Shown: one piece after another, positions 8,693-17,107 of the stretch
Numbering within the stretch: the stretch's first letter is position 1
How the letters are laid out: each line of letters begins with the position of its first letter
NCBI GenBank assembly: GCA_963666765.1
Contig: OY762933.1
Span: 1,798,001-1,862,000 of the forward strand
DNA length: 64,000 bases
Reading direction: 5' to 3'
DNA from: Foliamicus sp963666765
GTDB lineage: Bacteria; Pseudomonadota; Gammaproteobacteria; Steroidobacterales; Foliamicaceae
Made by a program: the position numbers and the translations under genes
Notes under the pieces: generated by a model
Seen by the model: only the letters and a program-made list of their open reading frames with translations
Database searches by the model: none
Told to the model about the DNA's origin: nothing

Positions 8693-9490
8693 ATGCGGCA
8701 ATACCTTGATCTGCTGCAGGAAGTCCTTGAGCAGGGCGCCGAACGGCACGATCGCACCGGCACCGGCACCCGCGCGGTGTTCGGCCGGCAGTTGCGCTTC
8801 GACCTGGCCGACGGCTTTCCCATGCTCACCACCAAGAGACTTCCGCTACGGGTAATCGCGGTGGAATTGCTGTGGTTCCTGCGCGGCGGCACCAATGTGC
8901 GCTGGCTACAGGAGCGGGGCGTGAATATCTGGAACGAATGGGCCGACGAGGACGGCAACCTGGGGCCGGTCTACGGGGCGCAATGGCGGCGCTGGCCGGA
9001 CGGAAACGGTGGCGCGATCGACCAGGTGGAACAGGCGCTGGAGATGATCCGAAACGACCCGCACTCGCGAAGAATCATCATCAACGCCTGGAACGTCGCC
9101 GAGATTCCGCGAATGAAGCTTCCCCCCTGCCACATGATGCTGCAGCTGCACGTCGGCGCCGGCGGCAGGCTCTCGGGCCAGCTCTACCAGCGCAGCGCGG
9201 ACCTGTTCCTGGGCGTTCCCTTCAACATCGCCTCGTACGCCCTGCTGTTGAGCATGATGGCCGCGCAGACCGGGCTGGAGCCCGGCGAGTTCGTCTGGAC
9301 CGGCGGCGACTGCCACCTCTACAGCAATCACTGCGAACAGGCGCGCGAGCAACTTTCCCGCGAACCGCGACCGCTTCCCAGGCTGGAGATCAGGGCCGCG
9401 AGGGAAACCATAGACGACTACGTGGAAACCGACTTCGACCTGGTCGGCTACGATCCGCACCCGCATATTCCGGCGCCGATTTCCGTTTGA
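8693..9490 (+). CDS. thyA: thymidylate synthase
   Basis: 265 aa, almost the same length as E. coli ThyA. It converts dUMP to dTMP with 5,10-methylene-THF. Motifs: HDRTGTGT near the N-terminus, GPVYGAQWRRW, SRRIIINAWN (phosphate-binding Arg), the nucleophile Cys in LPPCHMMLQL, and QRSADLFLGVPFNIASYA, DCHLYSNH. The ATG at 8693 sits 2 nt after the lgt stop, so the start is fixed by coupling and by the conserved MRQYLDLL N-terminus. Cytoplasmic. Confidence 0.98.
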   Translation: MRQYLDLLQEVLEQGAERHDRTGTGTRAVFGRQLRFDLADGFPMLTTKRLPLRVIAVELLWFLRGGTNVRWLQERGVNIWNEWADEDGNLGPVYGAQWRRWPDGNGGAIDQVEQALEMIRNDPHSRRIIINAWNVAEIPRMKLPPCHMMLQLHVGAGGRLSGQLYQRSADLFLGVPFNIASYALLLSMMAAQTGLEPGEFVWTGGDCHLYSNHCEQAREQLSREPRPLPRLEIRAARETIDDYVETDFDLVGYDPHPHIPAPISV

Positions 9491-9514
9491 AGCGCAGCAG
9501 ACAAGGAGAACAAG

Positions 9515-10465
9515 ATGAACCACGAGCCAGCCACCGCGAACGATTCCGGCCTTGACCGGCGCACCGTTTTGAAAGGCCTGGGAGCGGGCGCACTGGGAGC
9601 GTCGGCGCTTTCCGGATGCGCGGCCGAGCAGGGCGGTCCGAGCGAACCCCTGGACCTCAACGACCCGGTCTCCCGCTTGCGGGCGCGGGTCAAGGTCTAC
9701 GGCTCGCTCGCCGGGGAAACGGTGCACCGGGTTTCGCGCGGCCACGTCTGGGCCTATCTCCACGAGGGCAACCTCGACCCCATGTTCAGCATGATCAACT
9801 ACAACGTCACCCGCTGGCGGCAGGCGGAGGAACACAAGTACCTGGCCACCATGAACGAAGTGGCGCTCTTTACCCGGTTCGACACCGACGAGGTCATCAC
9901 CCACTGGGACAACCCCTATACCGGCGAGACGGTCGAGGTGCAGCAGTACCTCACGGGGCCGATCGAGATCGAGAACGGACTGGAGGGAACGGTGACGGAC
10001 GAGACCGCGACGATGAAGCCGAAGAACATGGAATGGTGGGCGGTGGGCGGCAAGCTCTTCATCCCGAGCCGCTCGCAGTTCAGGTTCCCCAATCCGCTGC
10101 GTCCGGAAGTCTGGCCCAAGGCTTCCGTCGGCCCGACCTTCCACTGGGACTCGTTCATCTTCCTCATGGCGGAAATCGCCGATATCGAGAACCCGGACCT
10201 GACCATGGCGCCGGCGATCAGCCACTACCAGGAGACCCTGAACTGGAATCCCTGGATGCTCATGGGCCAGCGGCCCGGGCGCCAGCTGTCGCGCGGCTAC
10301 GGCTGCAAACTGCGCAGTCTCGACGAGATGCCGGCCAACCTGCGCGCAAGCATCGAGGAATACGCGCCCGAAATGTTCGATGTCGAAAACTGGACCGAGG
10401 TAAAGGACGACATGAAGGAATTCATGAAGAACCGGACCCCGGCCACGGTCGAGCCGGAAGAATGA
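9515..10465 (+). CDS. Tat-exported lipoprotein of DUF1838 type
   Basis: 316 aa. The N-terminus has a twin-arginine motif (RRTVLKG), a hydrophobic stretch and a lipobox-like ALSGC, so it should be exported folded and lipidated. The body matches the DUF1838 family as I know it: VKVYGSLAGETVHRVSRGHVWAY, a Trp/Tyr-rich middle (NMEWWAVGGKLFIPSRS), and WNPWMLMGQRPG near the end. No catalytic motif or cofactor site is recognised; function is unknown. Preceded by AAGGAGAACAAG. Its TGA overlaps the apaG ATG (ATGA), so an accessory gene is translationally coupled to a housekeeping gene, which suggests insertion between thyA and apaG. Confidence 0.8.
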   Translation: MNHEPATANDSGLDRRTVLKGLGAGALGASALSGCAAEQGGPSEPLDLNDPVSRLRARVKVYGSLAGETVHRVSRGHVWAYLHEGNLDPMFSMINYNVTRWRQAEEHKYLATMNEVALFTRFDTDEVITHWDNPYTGETVEVQQYLTGPIEIENGLEGTVTDETATMKPKNMEWWAVGGKLFIPSRSQFRFPNPLRPEVWPKASVGPTFHWDSFIFLMAEIADIENPDLTMAPAISHYQETLNWNPWMLMGQRPGRQLSRGYGCKLRSLDEMPANLRASIEEYAPEMFDVENWTEVKDDMKEFMKNRTPATVEPEE

Positions 10466-10833
10466 TCTCGGGCGATGACATCACGGTCGAGGTGGAACCG
10501 GCCTACCTGGGACAGGAGGCAGACGGCGACCGCCACGTATTCAGCTACACGATAACGATCTCGAACCGCGGCGGCGAACCCGCCCGGCTGCTGACGCGGC
10601 ACTGGATCATCACCGACGGCAACGGGCACGTCGAGGAAGTGTTCGGCGACGGCGTGGTGGGTGAACAGCCGCGGCTGCGTCCCGGCGAAAGCCACCGTTA
10701 CACCAGCGGCGCGATCATCGATACGCCGTTCGGGACGATGCAGGGCAGCTACGGCATGACCACGGACGGCGGCCACGACTTCAAGGCGGCCATCCCCGTA
10801 TTCCGCCTTCAGGCCCCCGGCGTCCTGCACTAG
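10462..10833 (+). CDS. apaG: ApaG domain protein (Co2+/Mg2+ efflux-associated)
   Basis: 123 aa, typical for ApaG (E. coli 125). The fold is an immunoglobulin-like beta-sandwich; visible family motifs are VFSYTITISNRG, LLTRHWIITDGNG, VVGEQPRLRPGESHRYTSG and MQGSYGM. The cellular role remains poorly defined. The ATG overlaps the stop of the upstream DUF1838-type gene. The usual partner apaH follows in the same direction but is separated by a 112-bp hairpin element rather than being directly adjacent. Confidence 0.96.
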   Translation: MISGDDITVEVEPAYLGQEADGDRHVFSYTITISNRGGEPARLLTRHWIITDGNGHVEEVFGDGVVGEQPRLRPGESHRYTSGAIIDTPFGTMQGSYGMTTDGGHDFKAAIPVFRLQAPGVLH

Positions 10834-10843
10834 TCATGGGATT

Positions 10844-10955
10844 GTGTGCGCCTCTTGCCACCCCCTCGCGGGAGTGTCGGCGACAGGGATGTCGCCGCCA
10901 AGCTCCATGGATGGATTCATGCGTCTCCCGCGAGGGGGTGGCAAGAGGCGCACAC
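10844..10955 (+). repeat. giant palindromic element, copy 1 (31-bp arms, 50-nt centre)
   Basis: The left arm 10844-10874 and right arm 10925-10955 are perfect inverted repeats of 31 bp. The 50-nt centre contains an 8-bp hairpin (10878-10885/10890-10897) with loop GGGA and a smaller hairpin TCCA-TGGA-TGGA (10904-10915). A second copy at 60700-60811 has the same total length, arm length and centre length, and shares the 31-nt block 10900-10930 exactly, while the outer 25 bp of the arms are different. No transposase is nearby and no T-run follows the arm, so a simple Rho-independent terminator is unlikely. It separates apaG from apaH. Confidence 0.9.
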
Positions 10956-10998
10956 TGAGACTTGCGGGAAAAGCGGGTCGAAACAGGCAGTCAAGGCG

Positions 10999-11808
10999 AT
11001 GGCGGTATGGGCGGTGGGCGATGTGCAGGGGTGTCTCGGGCCCCTGGATGCACTGCTCGAGCGGATCGGGTTCGAGCCGGGGCGCGACCGGCTGTGGTTC
11101 TGCGGCGACCTCGTCAACCGCGGGCCGGACTCCGAGGGCGTGCTGAAACGCGTGCGCGAACTGGAGGAAGCCGCCGTCATCGTGCTCGGCAACCACGACC
11201 TGCACTGGCTGGCGCAACAGGTTAGCGAAGAGCACGCCGATGCCCGCGCCGACACGGACTGGCTGCGTAACCGGCCGCTGGCTCACTTTGACCCGGACCT
11301 GAATTGCCTCCTGGTGCATGCCGGGCTCTTGCCCGGCTGGGATCTGGAACACGCCCTGGCGCGCGCCGCCGAGGTGGAGAGCGTTCTCAAGGACGCGGCT
11401 TACCGCGACTTCCTCGCCGACATGTACGGCAACACGCCCAATTGCTGGGAGGACGGGCTTTCCGGAATCAGGCGCCGGCGGATGATCGTCAACGCCTTTA
11501 CCCGGATGCGTATGGTCGATGAGCGGGGGCGGCTGGATTTTTCCTACAAGGGACCTCCCGGCGAACAGCCGCCCTACCTCGCTCCCTGGTTCACGCACTC
11601 TCCGAAACTGCCGCACGGCTGCCGGGTTGTGTTCGGACACTGGTCGGCGCTGGGATGCCTCATTACCGATCGTTTCATCGCGCTCGATTCGGGCTGCGTA
11701 TGGGGCGGATCGCTCGCCGCGGTGCGGCTGGACGGCCCGCCGACGTCGGTCAGCGTTCCCTGCCCGAAGGCCAGGAAGAGAGGTTCCGCCGAACAGCGGC
11801 GGCGCTGA
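10999..11808 (+). CDS. apaH: symmetrical bis(5'-nucleosyl)-tetraphosphatase
   Basis: 269 aa (E. coli 280). It hydrolyses Ap4A to two ADP. Metallophosphatase motifs are in order: VGDVQGC, FCGDLVNRGPDS, VLGNHDLH, and HAG and GHWS further on. The ATG at 10999 was chosen because the family starts directly before AVWAVGDVQG; the reading frame stays open upstream into the hairpin element but that part is not conserved. The stop abuts the rsmA stop on the other strand with no spacer. In E. coli apaH follows apaG in the same operon as rsmA; here apaGH are inverted relative to rsmA. Confidence 0.97.
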   Translation: MAVWAVGDVQGCLGPLDALLERIGFEPGRDRLWFCGDLVNRGPDSEGVLKRVRELEEAAVIVLGNHDLHWLAQQVSEEHADARADTDWLRNRPLAHFDPDLNCLLVHAGLLPGWDLEHALARAAEVESVLKDAAYRDFLADMYGNTPNCWEDGLSGIRRRRMIVNAFTRMRMVDERGRLDFSYKGPPGEQPPYLAPWFTHSPKLPHGCRVVFGHWSALGCLITDRFIALDSGCVWGGSLAAVRLDGPPTSVSVPCPKARKRGSAEQRRR

Positions 11809-12570
11809 TCAGGATAGGCGTTCCGCGAGGCGCAGGTACGCTTCCACGGCAATCTGCTCGGCGCGCAGGGCGGGGTCGATCCCCGCCGCTTCGATCTGCT
11901 CCCGGTCCGCCAGCCCCTTGAGGGCGTTGGCGATGGTCTTGCGGCGCTGCGAGAAGGCCTGCCGCACCACTCTTTCGAACGCTTCCGTACGGCGCGTTCG
12001 GTAGCGCGCATCAGGCGTCAGCCTCACCACCATCGAGTCCACCCCGGGGGGCGGGTCGAAAGCGTCCGGCGCAACCGAAAAGCACGGTTCGGCGCGGCAG
12101 CGGGCCGCCGCCATCACCGACAGGCGCCCATAGCGGCGGCTGCCGGGAGAAGCGCACAGCCGCTCGGCCACTTCACGCTGCAGCATGACGGTCATGTCGA
12201 GAAATGCAGCCGCGCTTTCGAACAGGCGAAACAGCAGCGGCGTGCTCAGGTAATAGGGCAGGTTGCCGATCAGGCGCAGTCCCGGCGCCTCGAGGGCCGA
12301 GTAATCGAACTCGAGCGCGTCGGCACGGTGCACGCTCAGCCGCTCGTGGGGAAAACGCTCGCGCAGTTCCCGGGCCAGGTTCCGATCGATCTCCACAGCG
12401 TGAACAAACGCTCCCGCCGAGAGAAGGGGGCCCGTCAGCGCGCCCGGGCCCGGACCGATCTCGACAAAGTGTTCGCCGGCCCTGGGCGCCGCCGTTTCGA
12501 TGATGTCCTGAACGACCGTGGCATCGACCAGGAAGTGCTGTCCCAGCCGGGGCCGCTGACGCTGCTTCAT
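11809..12570 (-). CDS. rsmA: 16S rRNA (adenine1518/1519-N6)-dimethyltransferase
   Basis: 253 aa. KsgA/RsmA dimethylates two adjacent adenines in helix 45 of 16S rRNA. Visible: N-terminal RLGQHFLVD, the SAM motif VEIGPGPGALT, acidic VEIDRNLA, DALEFD, and the catalytic NLPYYLSTPLLF; the C-terminal helical domain has FSQRRKTIANALKG. Start ATG 12570 overlaps the pdxA stop by 4 bp (ATGA), and a longer open frame upstream lies in pdxA and is not real. The stop abuts that of apaH. Confidence 0.97.
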   Translation of the reverse strand: MKQRQRPRLGQHFLVDATVVQDIIETAAPRAGEHFVEIGPGPGALTGPLLSAGAFVHAVEIDRNLARELRERFPHERLSVHRADALEFDYSALEAPGLRLIGNLPYYLSTPLLFRLFESAAAFLDMTVMLQREVAERLCASPGSRRYGRLSVMAAARCRAEPCFSVAPDAFDPPPGVDSMVVRLTPDARYRTRRTEAFERVVRQAFSQRRKTIANALKGLADREQIEAAGIDPALRAEQIAVEAYLRLAERLS

Positions 12571-13568
12571 TGTTCCGCTTGACGCGCCCTGCGCCGCGCC
12601 ATGCGGGCGGCTGCCGCCACCGCCTGAACCAGGCTGCCTGCGTCGGCTGTCCCCGTGCCGGCCAGATCGAAGGCCGTGCCGTGGTCCACGGAAGTGCGCA
12701 CGAACGGCAGGCCGAGCGTTACGTTTACCGCCGCGCCGAAGCCGGCGTGCTTGGCGACCGGCAGGCCCTGATCGTGATACATGGCCAGCACCGCATCCTG
12801 CCGGGCGAGATTGTCGGCCGTAAAGGCCGTGTCGGCCGGCCACGGGCCGGTCACGCGCGTATCCCCGAACTCGTCGATGGCCCGCGCCACCACCTCACGG
12901 TCCTCGCTGCCCAGCTCCCCATCCTCCCCGGCATGCGGGTTGAGGCCCAGAACCGACACGCGCGGACTGCGTACGCCAAAGTCACGCTTGAGTCCCTGCA
13001 CAAGAACCTCGAGAACGGCAGCCAGGCGCTCGCGCGTCACGGCGCCCGGCACCGCGCTCAGGGGAATGTGGGTGGTGGCCAGCGCCACCCTCAGCGGCGG
13101 GCGCCCCGGGCCGTCCGCGCCGGCCAGAACCATCACCGGCATCGGCGCACCACTCAGGCGCGCCAGGTATTCCGTGTGTCCCATGAAATCGAGGCCGGCC
13201 TTGCGCATGATCGCCTTGTTGACCGGTCCGGTCACCAGCGCGTCGAACTCCCCGCTCAGGCAGCCCGCCACTCCCCGCTCTATGGCCGCGAGCACCGCGG
13301 GTGCGTTGCGGGCATCGGCGCGACCGGCAACGCAGGGATGCACAAGCGGCGTGGGCGCTACGCTCAGTCCGGGCGCGCGCTCCCCGGGCTCGTACGGGAC
13401 TGCCGAAAAATCACGGCCCAGCATTTCCGCGCGTTCGCGCAGCACCTGCGGGTCGGCAAGAAGCACGGTGTCGAACCGGCGCAATTCGCGCGCCGCCTTG
13501 ATTGCGATGTCCGGCCCGATTCCGGCCGGTTCGCCGACGCTGACCGCGAGCCTGGGGCCTGTCCTAAT
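12567..13568 (-). CDS. pdxA: 4-hydroxythreonine-4-phosphate dehydrogenase, probable ATT start
   Basis: 333 aa if started at ATT 13568-13566 (E. coli 329). PdxA oxidises 4-phosphohydroxy-threonine in pyridoxal-phosphate synthesis. Metal-binding and family motifs are present: SVGEPAGIGPD at the N-terminus, GHTEYLA, ATTHIPL, LNPHAGEDGELGSED, AMYHDQGLPVAKH and FVRTSVDHGTAFDLAG. The conserved GEPAGIGPD block lies upstream of the first TTG (13484), so that TTG cannot be the start. Between it and the surA stop there is no ATG, GTG or TTG in frame; an ATT that shares one base with the surA TAG gives an N-terminus of the same length as E. coli PdxA. A sequence error at that codon is the alternative. 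Confidence 0.92.
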   Translation of the reverse strand: MRTGPRLAVSVGEPAGIGPDIAIKAARELRRFDTVLLADPQVLRERAEMLGRDFSAVPYEPGERAPGLSVAPTPLVHPCVAGRADARNAPAVLAAIERGVAGCLSGEFDALVTGPVNKAIMRKAGLDFMGHTEYLARLSGAPMPVMVLAGADGPGRPPLRVALATTHIPLSAVPGAVTRERLAAVLEVLVQGLKRDFGVRSPRVSVLGLNPHAGEDGELGSEDREVVARAIDEFGDTRVTGPWPADTAFTADNLARQDAVLAMYHDQGLPVAKHAGFGAAVNVTLGLPFVRTSVDHGTAFDLAGTGTADAGSLVQAVAAAARMARRRARQAEQ

Positions 13569-14925
13569 TCTTGTATTCCACGAACGCCTCGGCCCGCAGT
13601 CTTTGCAGCCAAAGCTGGGTTTCCTCCTGGACCTTGCGCTCGCGCAAGGCCAGGGCGGCGCGCTGCCGGCGAACGTCCTCGCTCACGTCCTGCATCCGGG
13701 TGCCGGAACGCTGTGCGATATGCCATCCGAAGGAACTGCGTATGGGCTCGCTGATCTCGTCGCCTTCGAGCTCCGCCACGCCGGCGGCGAAAGCGGGGTC
13801 CAGATCCTCGGGAGTGACCCATCCCAGCATGCCGCCCTCGCCCGCGGAACCAGGGTCGGCCGAGTAGGCCCGGGCCAGGGCGCCGAAGCTCTCGCCGGCC
13901 AGGATCTGCTCGCGCAGTTCGGCTATCTCGCCGCGGGTGGCCTGGTCGTCGCGTATCTCGTTCGGCTGAAGCAGTATGTGCCTGAGTTCCCATTGCTCCT
14001 GGATGATGGGATCGCCTCCGCGCGTTTCATCCAGGCGCACTACGTGCACGCCGCTTCCAGTGGTGATCAGCTCGGCCAGGCCGCCGGGTTCGAGCTGCAA
14101 CACATGCGCAACGAACGCCGTGGGCAGGGCATTGCGCTTGCGCCAGCCCAGGCTGCCTCCCTGCAGCGCGTTCTGCGCCTCGGAGTAGGCGATCGCCAGC
14201 TCCGCGAAGTTCTCCCCCTCCAGCACGCGCTGACGCAATCTCTCCGCTCGCTCCCGGGCGGCATCACGCTGCCCCGCGGTGGCGTTGAGCGGCGTGCCGA
14301 TCAGAATGTGCGATACGAGATACTCCCGGTTCGCCTCCTCCCCCGCTTCGGCGCCGCGAAGGAAGTCGTCCACCTCCCTGGGGTTGAGATACACGCGGGA
14401 AACGACATCGCGCTGCCTGAGCGTGTCCAGCGCGATCTGCGACCGCAGTTCCTCGCGGTACTCGGCATAGGCGACCCCCTGCTCGGCCAGCACGTCCGGA
14501 AGATCGCTCAACTCGACCCCGTTCTGCTGGGCCACGAAGCCGAGCGCCCGGTTGACCTGCTCGTCGGAAATCTCGATGCCGAAGCGTTTGGCGCGCTGCA
14601 ACTGTATTTCCCGAAGGACCAGCCGCTCCAGCACCTGGGTTTCCAGCACCGCGGATGGCGGAGACCGCAGGCCCTGGGCGCGAATGCTGGCGCGCACGCC
14701 GGACAGTTCCTGATCCAGTTCGCTCCTGAGGACAATGCCGTCATTGACCACCGCGGCAATGCCGTCGAGAAACTCGCCCTTATTGCTGAGTTGCGCCCAG
14801 GCCGGCCCCGAAACCGGCGCCAGGAAAATCGCAAGCAGCAGGGCGGACACGGGCGGCGTCCGCCCGTGAAAGTGCATACAAATCAGGTTCTTGAGGCTCA
14901 CGGCGCGTATGGGGCTACTGGTCAT
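13564..14925 (-). CDS. surA: periplasmic chaperone and peptidyl-prolyl isomerase SurA
   Basis: 453 aa (E. coli 428). The start ATG 14925 overlaps the lptD stop (ATGA); an internal ATG at 14877 directly before the signal peptide is an alternative. The signal peptide ends near PVSGPAWAQ. Then come the N-terminal chaperone domain (GIAAVVNDGIVLRSELD, ERLVLREIQLQRAKRFGI), two parvulin domains (VSHILIGTP...; LRHILLQPN...GGMLGWVTPEDL) and a C-terminal helix (VQEETQLWLQRLRAEAFVEYKN begins there). It escorts outer-membrane proteins, LptD among them, to the Bam complex, which matches its position in the same operon. Confidence 0.97.
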   Translation of the reverse strand: MTSSPIRAVSLKNLICMHFHGRTPPVSALLLAIFLAPVSGPAWAQLSNKGEFLDGIAAVVNDGIVLRSELDQELSGVRASIRAQGLRSPPSAVLETQVLERLVLREIQLQRAKRFGIEISDEQVNRALGFVAQQNGVELSDLPDVLAEQGVAYAEYREELRSQIALDTLRQRDVVSRVYLNPREVDDFLRGAEAGEEANREYLVSHILIGTPLNATAGQRDAARERAERLRQRVLEGENFAELAIAYSEAQNALQGGSLGWRKRNALPTAFVAHVLQLEPGGLAELITTGSGVHVVRLDETRGGDPIIQEQWELRHILLQPNEIRDDQATRGEIAELREQILAGESFGALARAYSADPGSAGEGGMLGWVTPEDLDPAFAAGVAELEGDEISEPIRSSFGWHIAQRSGTRMQDVSEDVRRQRAALALRERKVQEETQLWLQRLRAEAFVEYKN

Positions 14926-17096
14926 CGGCTGGGGTAGCCGAGCATACCACGCTCGATCATCGCCCGGGCGTCGCCGCCGAGGCTGGTCAGGCCCTTCAGC
15001 GTTACCTGCAGATAGACCGACGCACCGCCCAATGTGGCGTCGCGCTCCACATGCCTGCGCCACAGCAGCGCGACGTTGATACAGCAGGATTCATACTCGA
15101 ATCCGAGGTAGCGTTCCAACTCCAGGTCTTCGGCAAACGAGTAGTTGTAGCGGCCAACGGCCGTCCACCGGTCATTGACCGCCCACCGGAACGCCAGGTC
15201 CATGTTTTCGGTTCGCGCCCAGCGGCTGCGGTAGGCCAGGCGAACGATCCGCCGCGGGTCCTTCCTGTAGACCACGGCAATCTCCGAACGGCTGGCGTTG
15301 TCGATTTCCGCATCCCACAGGTAGCGCATGTCCACCTCCCAGTCCCTGCCCAGGCCGTAGGCGAACTCGGCGATGTAATCCGAGGCCGCGTCCTCGTGAG
15401 AACTCAGCCCCTCAAGGCTGACCTTGCGACCGCGGAAGTTGTATCGCTGCCCCAGGGTGAAGCGCAGCAACTCCTTGCCGTCCGAGCTGCGTTGGATAAC
15501 GCCCTGAACTCCCGCGCTCAGATGCACCGAATCGCCCACGCGGTCGAACCCGAGGTAGCGGTTGGGGCGAAAAAGCTGCACGTAATTGAAGTCCGGAATG
15601 ATGGTGTCGAAGACCGGCAGGTAGTCCTGGTTCACGTTGGGAACGATGCTCAGCATGGCGCGCGGCCGCAGCGTCACGTCCAGCTGCTGCGTACCGAAGC
15701 GCCTCCAGAGGCCGGTGCGGGCGTCCACGCTCACGAGCGGCAGCACCCGATAATACGTGTCGGCATCCCTGCGGAAGGGCTCGGTCACGTGGTAGCCGGT
15801 CACCATCATGGACAGGGACGGATTCACCTCGACCGGGCCCGCACGGTAACGGGCGACCACCTCGGGTTCGAAATGCACCCGGGCGCCCGATGTCCTTTGC
15901 GAGTGCTCGAACCACGCCGTTTCCATCCACAGGCGCCCATCCACTCCCGGCAGCAGTTCCGGCCACCGGCCGTGCAATCGAATCTCGGGCAGCCGCACAT
16001 GCGGGCGAAACAGGCGTTCGACGTCCGGATGCACGACCTGGTGTCCGGTCACCCGCAGCAGGGCATCGATCCGGTCGCCGCTGTAGGTGGCCGCGAATTC
16101 CCGGCGCAGGTGCGTCTGGGCCTGTTCCCAGAATCCCCGCCCGATATCCTCGATATAGAGATCGTCGGACACCCAGCGGCCATCGGCGCGCACGCTCCAG
16201 CGGTCCGAAACGGCGGTCTGCATCTCGATGTTGACGTCGTAGCGCGAGCGGTTGCGCAGCTTGTCCTGGGGCAGGTAGCCCAGTTCGATCCGGCCCGACG
16301 AATTCCGCGTGATGTAGCGGTAGTCGGCGCCGGCAAAAAATCCAAGGCGCGACAGGTAGCGCGGCGTGAACGTGGCGTCCATGTTCGGTGCGATGTTCCA
16401 GTACCAGGGCGCTTCCAGTTCCAGTCCCCGGCGGCTGGAACTGCCGATCTCCGGCACCAGGAACCCCGACTTGCGCGCGCCGCGGGCCGAGAAAGACAGG
16501 GAAGGCAGGTACAGGATCGGAACGTTCAGGATCTCCAGGCGGATACTCCGCGCCTGTCCGAAGCCGCTTTCCTGCTCCACTTCTATGGAACCGGCGCGCA
16601 GTTCCCAGTGGTTGCGCCCCGGAAGGCAACTGGTGTAGCTGACCTCCTCCATCCGCACCCGGTCCTGCTGCGCGTCAAGAAGAATTTCCTCCGCAGTACC
16701 CCGCGCCAGGCTGTCGCGCAGGGCGTACTCCGCCGAACCGAACCGGAGCCTGTCCAGATTCAGGTCGAGCATCGCGTCGGCGGCCCGGACCCGGACCGAC
16801 TCCCCCGAATAGGCCACGTCGCCGGAGAACTCGATGCGGTTGCTGCTCTGTACCAGGCGGGCGGTCTCCACGTCCAGCCGGTGGTCGCCCATGCAAACGG
16901 ACACATTGCCCAGGAATTCGACGCGGTCTCCGACGTCCCAGCGGATGCCGTTCGACGCAGTCAGGCCGACCGTGGTATCGGACCGCTGAGCGGCAATCTC
17001 GCAGGCCAGGTCGGCGCCGGGCCGCTCCTCCCAGATACCGGACTGGGCGGGAACGATGCAGGCCGCGGCCAGCGGGGCGAGCAATGAAATCGGCAC
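14922..17096 (-). CDS. lptD: LPS-assembly protein LptD
   Basis: 724 aa, outer-membrane barrel that with LptE inserts LPS into the outer leaflet. GTG start at 17096; an in-frame TAG lies three codons upstream. After the signal sequence comes the OstA-like beta-jellyroll (about 40-190) and then a large 26-strand barrel with alternating aromatic strands. Cysteines match the disulfide pattern of E. coli LptD: one near residue 32, one near 156 (TSCLPG) and an adjacent pair near the C-terminus (ESCCINVALLWRR). No LptE gene is in the window. The gene leads the operon lptD-surA-pdxA-rsmA. Confidence 0.97.
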   Translation of the reverse strand: MPISLLAPLAAACIVPAQSGIWEERPGADLACEIAAQRSDTTVGLTASNGIRWDVGDRVEFLGNVSVCMGDHRLDVETARLVQSSNRIEFSGDVAYSGESVRVRAADAMLDLNLDRLRFGSAEYALRDSLARGTAEEILLDAQQDRVRMEEVSYTSCLPGRNHWELRAGSIEVEQESGFGQARSIRLEILNVPILYLPSLSFSARGARKSGFLVPEIGSSSRRGLELEAPWYWNIAPNMDATFTPRYLSRLGFFAGADYRYITRNSSGRIELGYLPQDKLRNRSRYDVNIEMQTAVSDRWSVRADGRWVSDDLYIEDIGRGFWEQAQTHLRREFAATYSGDRIDALLRVTGHQVVHPDVERLFRPHVRLPEIRLHGRWPELLPGVDGRLWMETAWFEHSQRTSGARVHFEPEVVARYRAGPVEVNPSLSMMVTGYHVTEPFRRDADTYYRVLPLVSVDARTGLWRRFGTQQLDVTLRPRAMLSIVPNVNQDYLPVFDTIIPDFNYVQLFRPNRYLGFDRVGDSVHLSAGVQGVIQRSSDGKELLRFTLGQRYNFRGRKVSLEGLSSHEDAASDYIAEFAYGLGRDWEVDMRYLWDAEIDNASRSEIAVVYRKDPRRIVRLAYRSRWARTENMDLAFRWAVNDRWTAVGRYNYSFAEDLELERYLGFEYESCCINVALLWRRHVERDATLGGASVYLQVTLKGLTSLGGDARAMIERGMLGYPSR

Positions 17097-17107
17097 GCGC
17101 GTAGCCT

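Noticed and set aside
7493..9490. A continuous 665-codon frame that covers the ends of the VOC and lgt genes and the whole of thyA
   Set aside because: Only its last 265 codons, which are thyA, match a known protein. The rest is a shadow of the VOC gene and lgt in another frame.
10844..10955. Hairpin as a Rho-independent terminator between apaG and apaH
   Set aside because: No T-run follows either arm, the stem is far longer than needed, and the same dimensions recur at 60700-60811.
10846..10998. Extension of the apaH frame through the hairpin element, which would add 51 residues
   Set aside because: The added part encodes the palindrome and is not conserved; the family starts right before AVWAVGDVQG.
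13484..13486. TTG at 13484 as the start of pdxA
   Set aside because: It would remove the conserved GEPAGIGPD segment which is clearly encoded upstream in the same frame.
15051..17087. Long plus-strand frame (678 codons) opposite lptD
   Set aside because: lptD has all its conserved blocks on the minus strand; the opposite frame has no recognisable motif.
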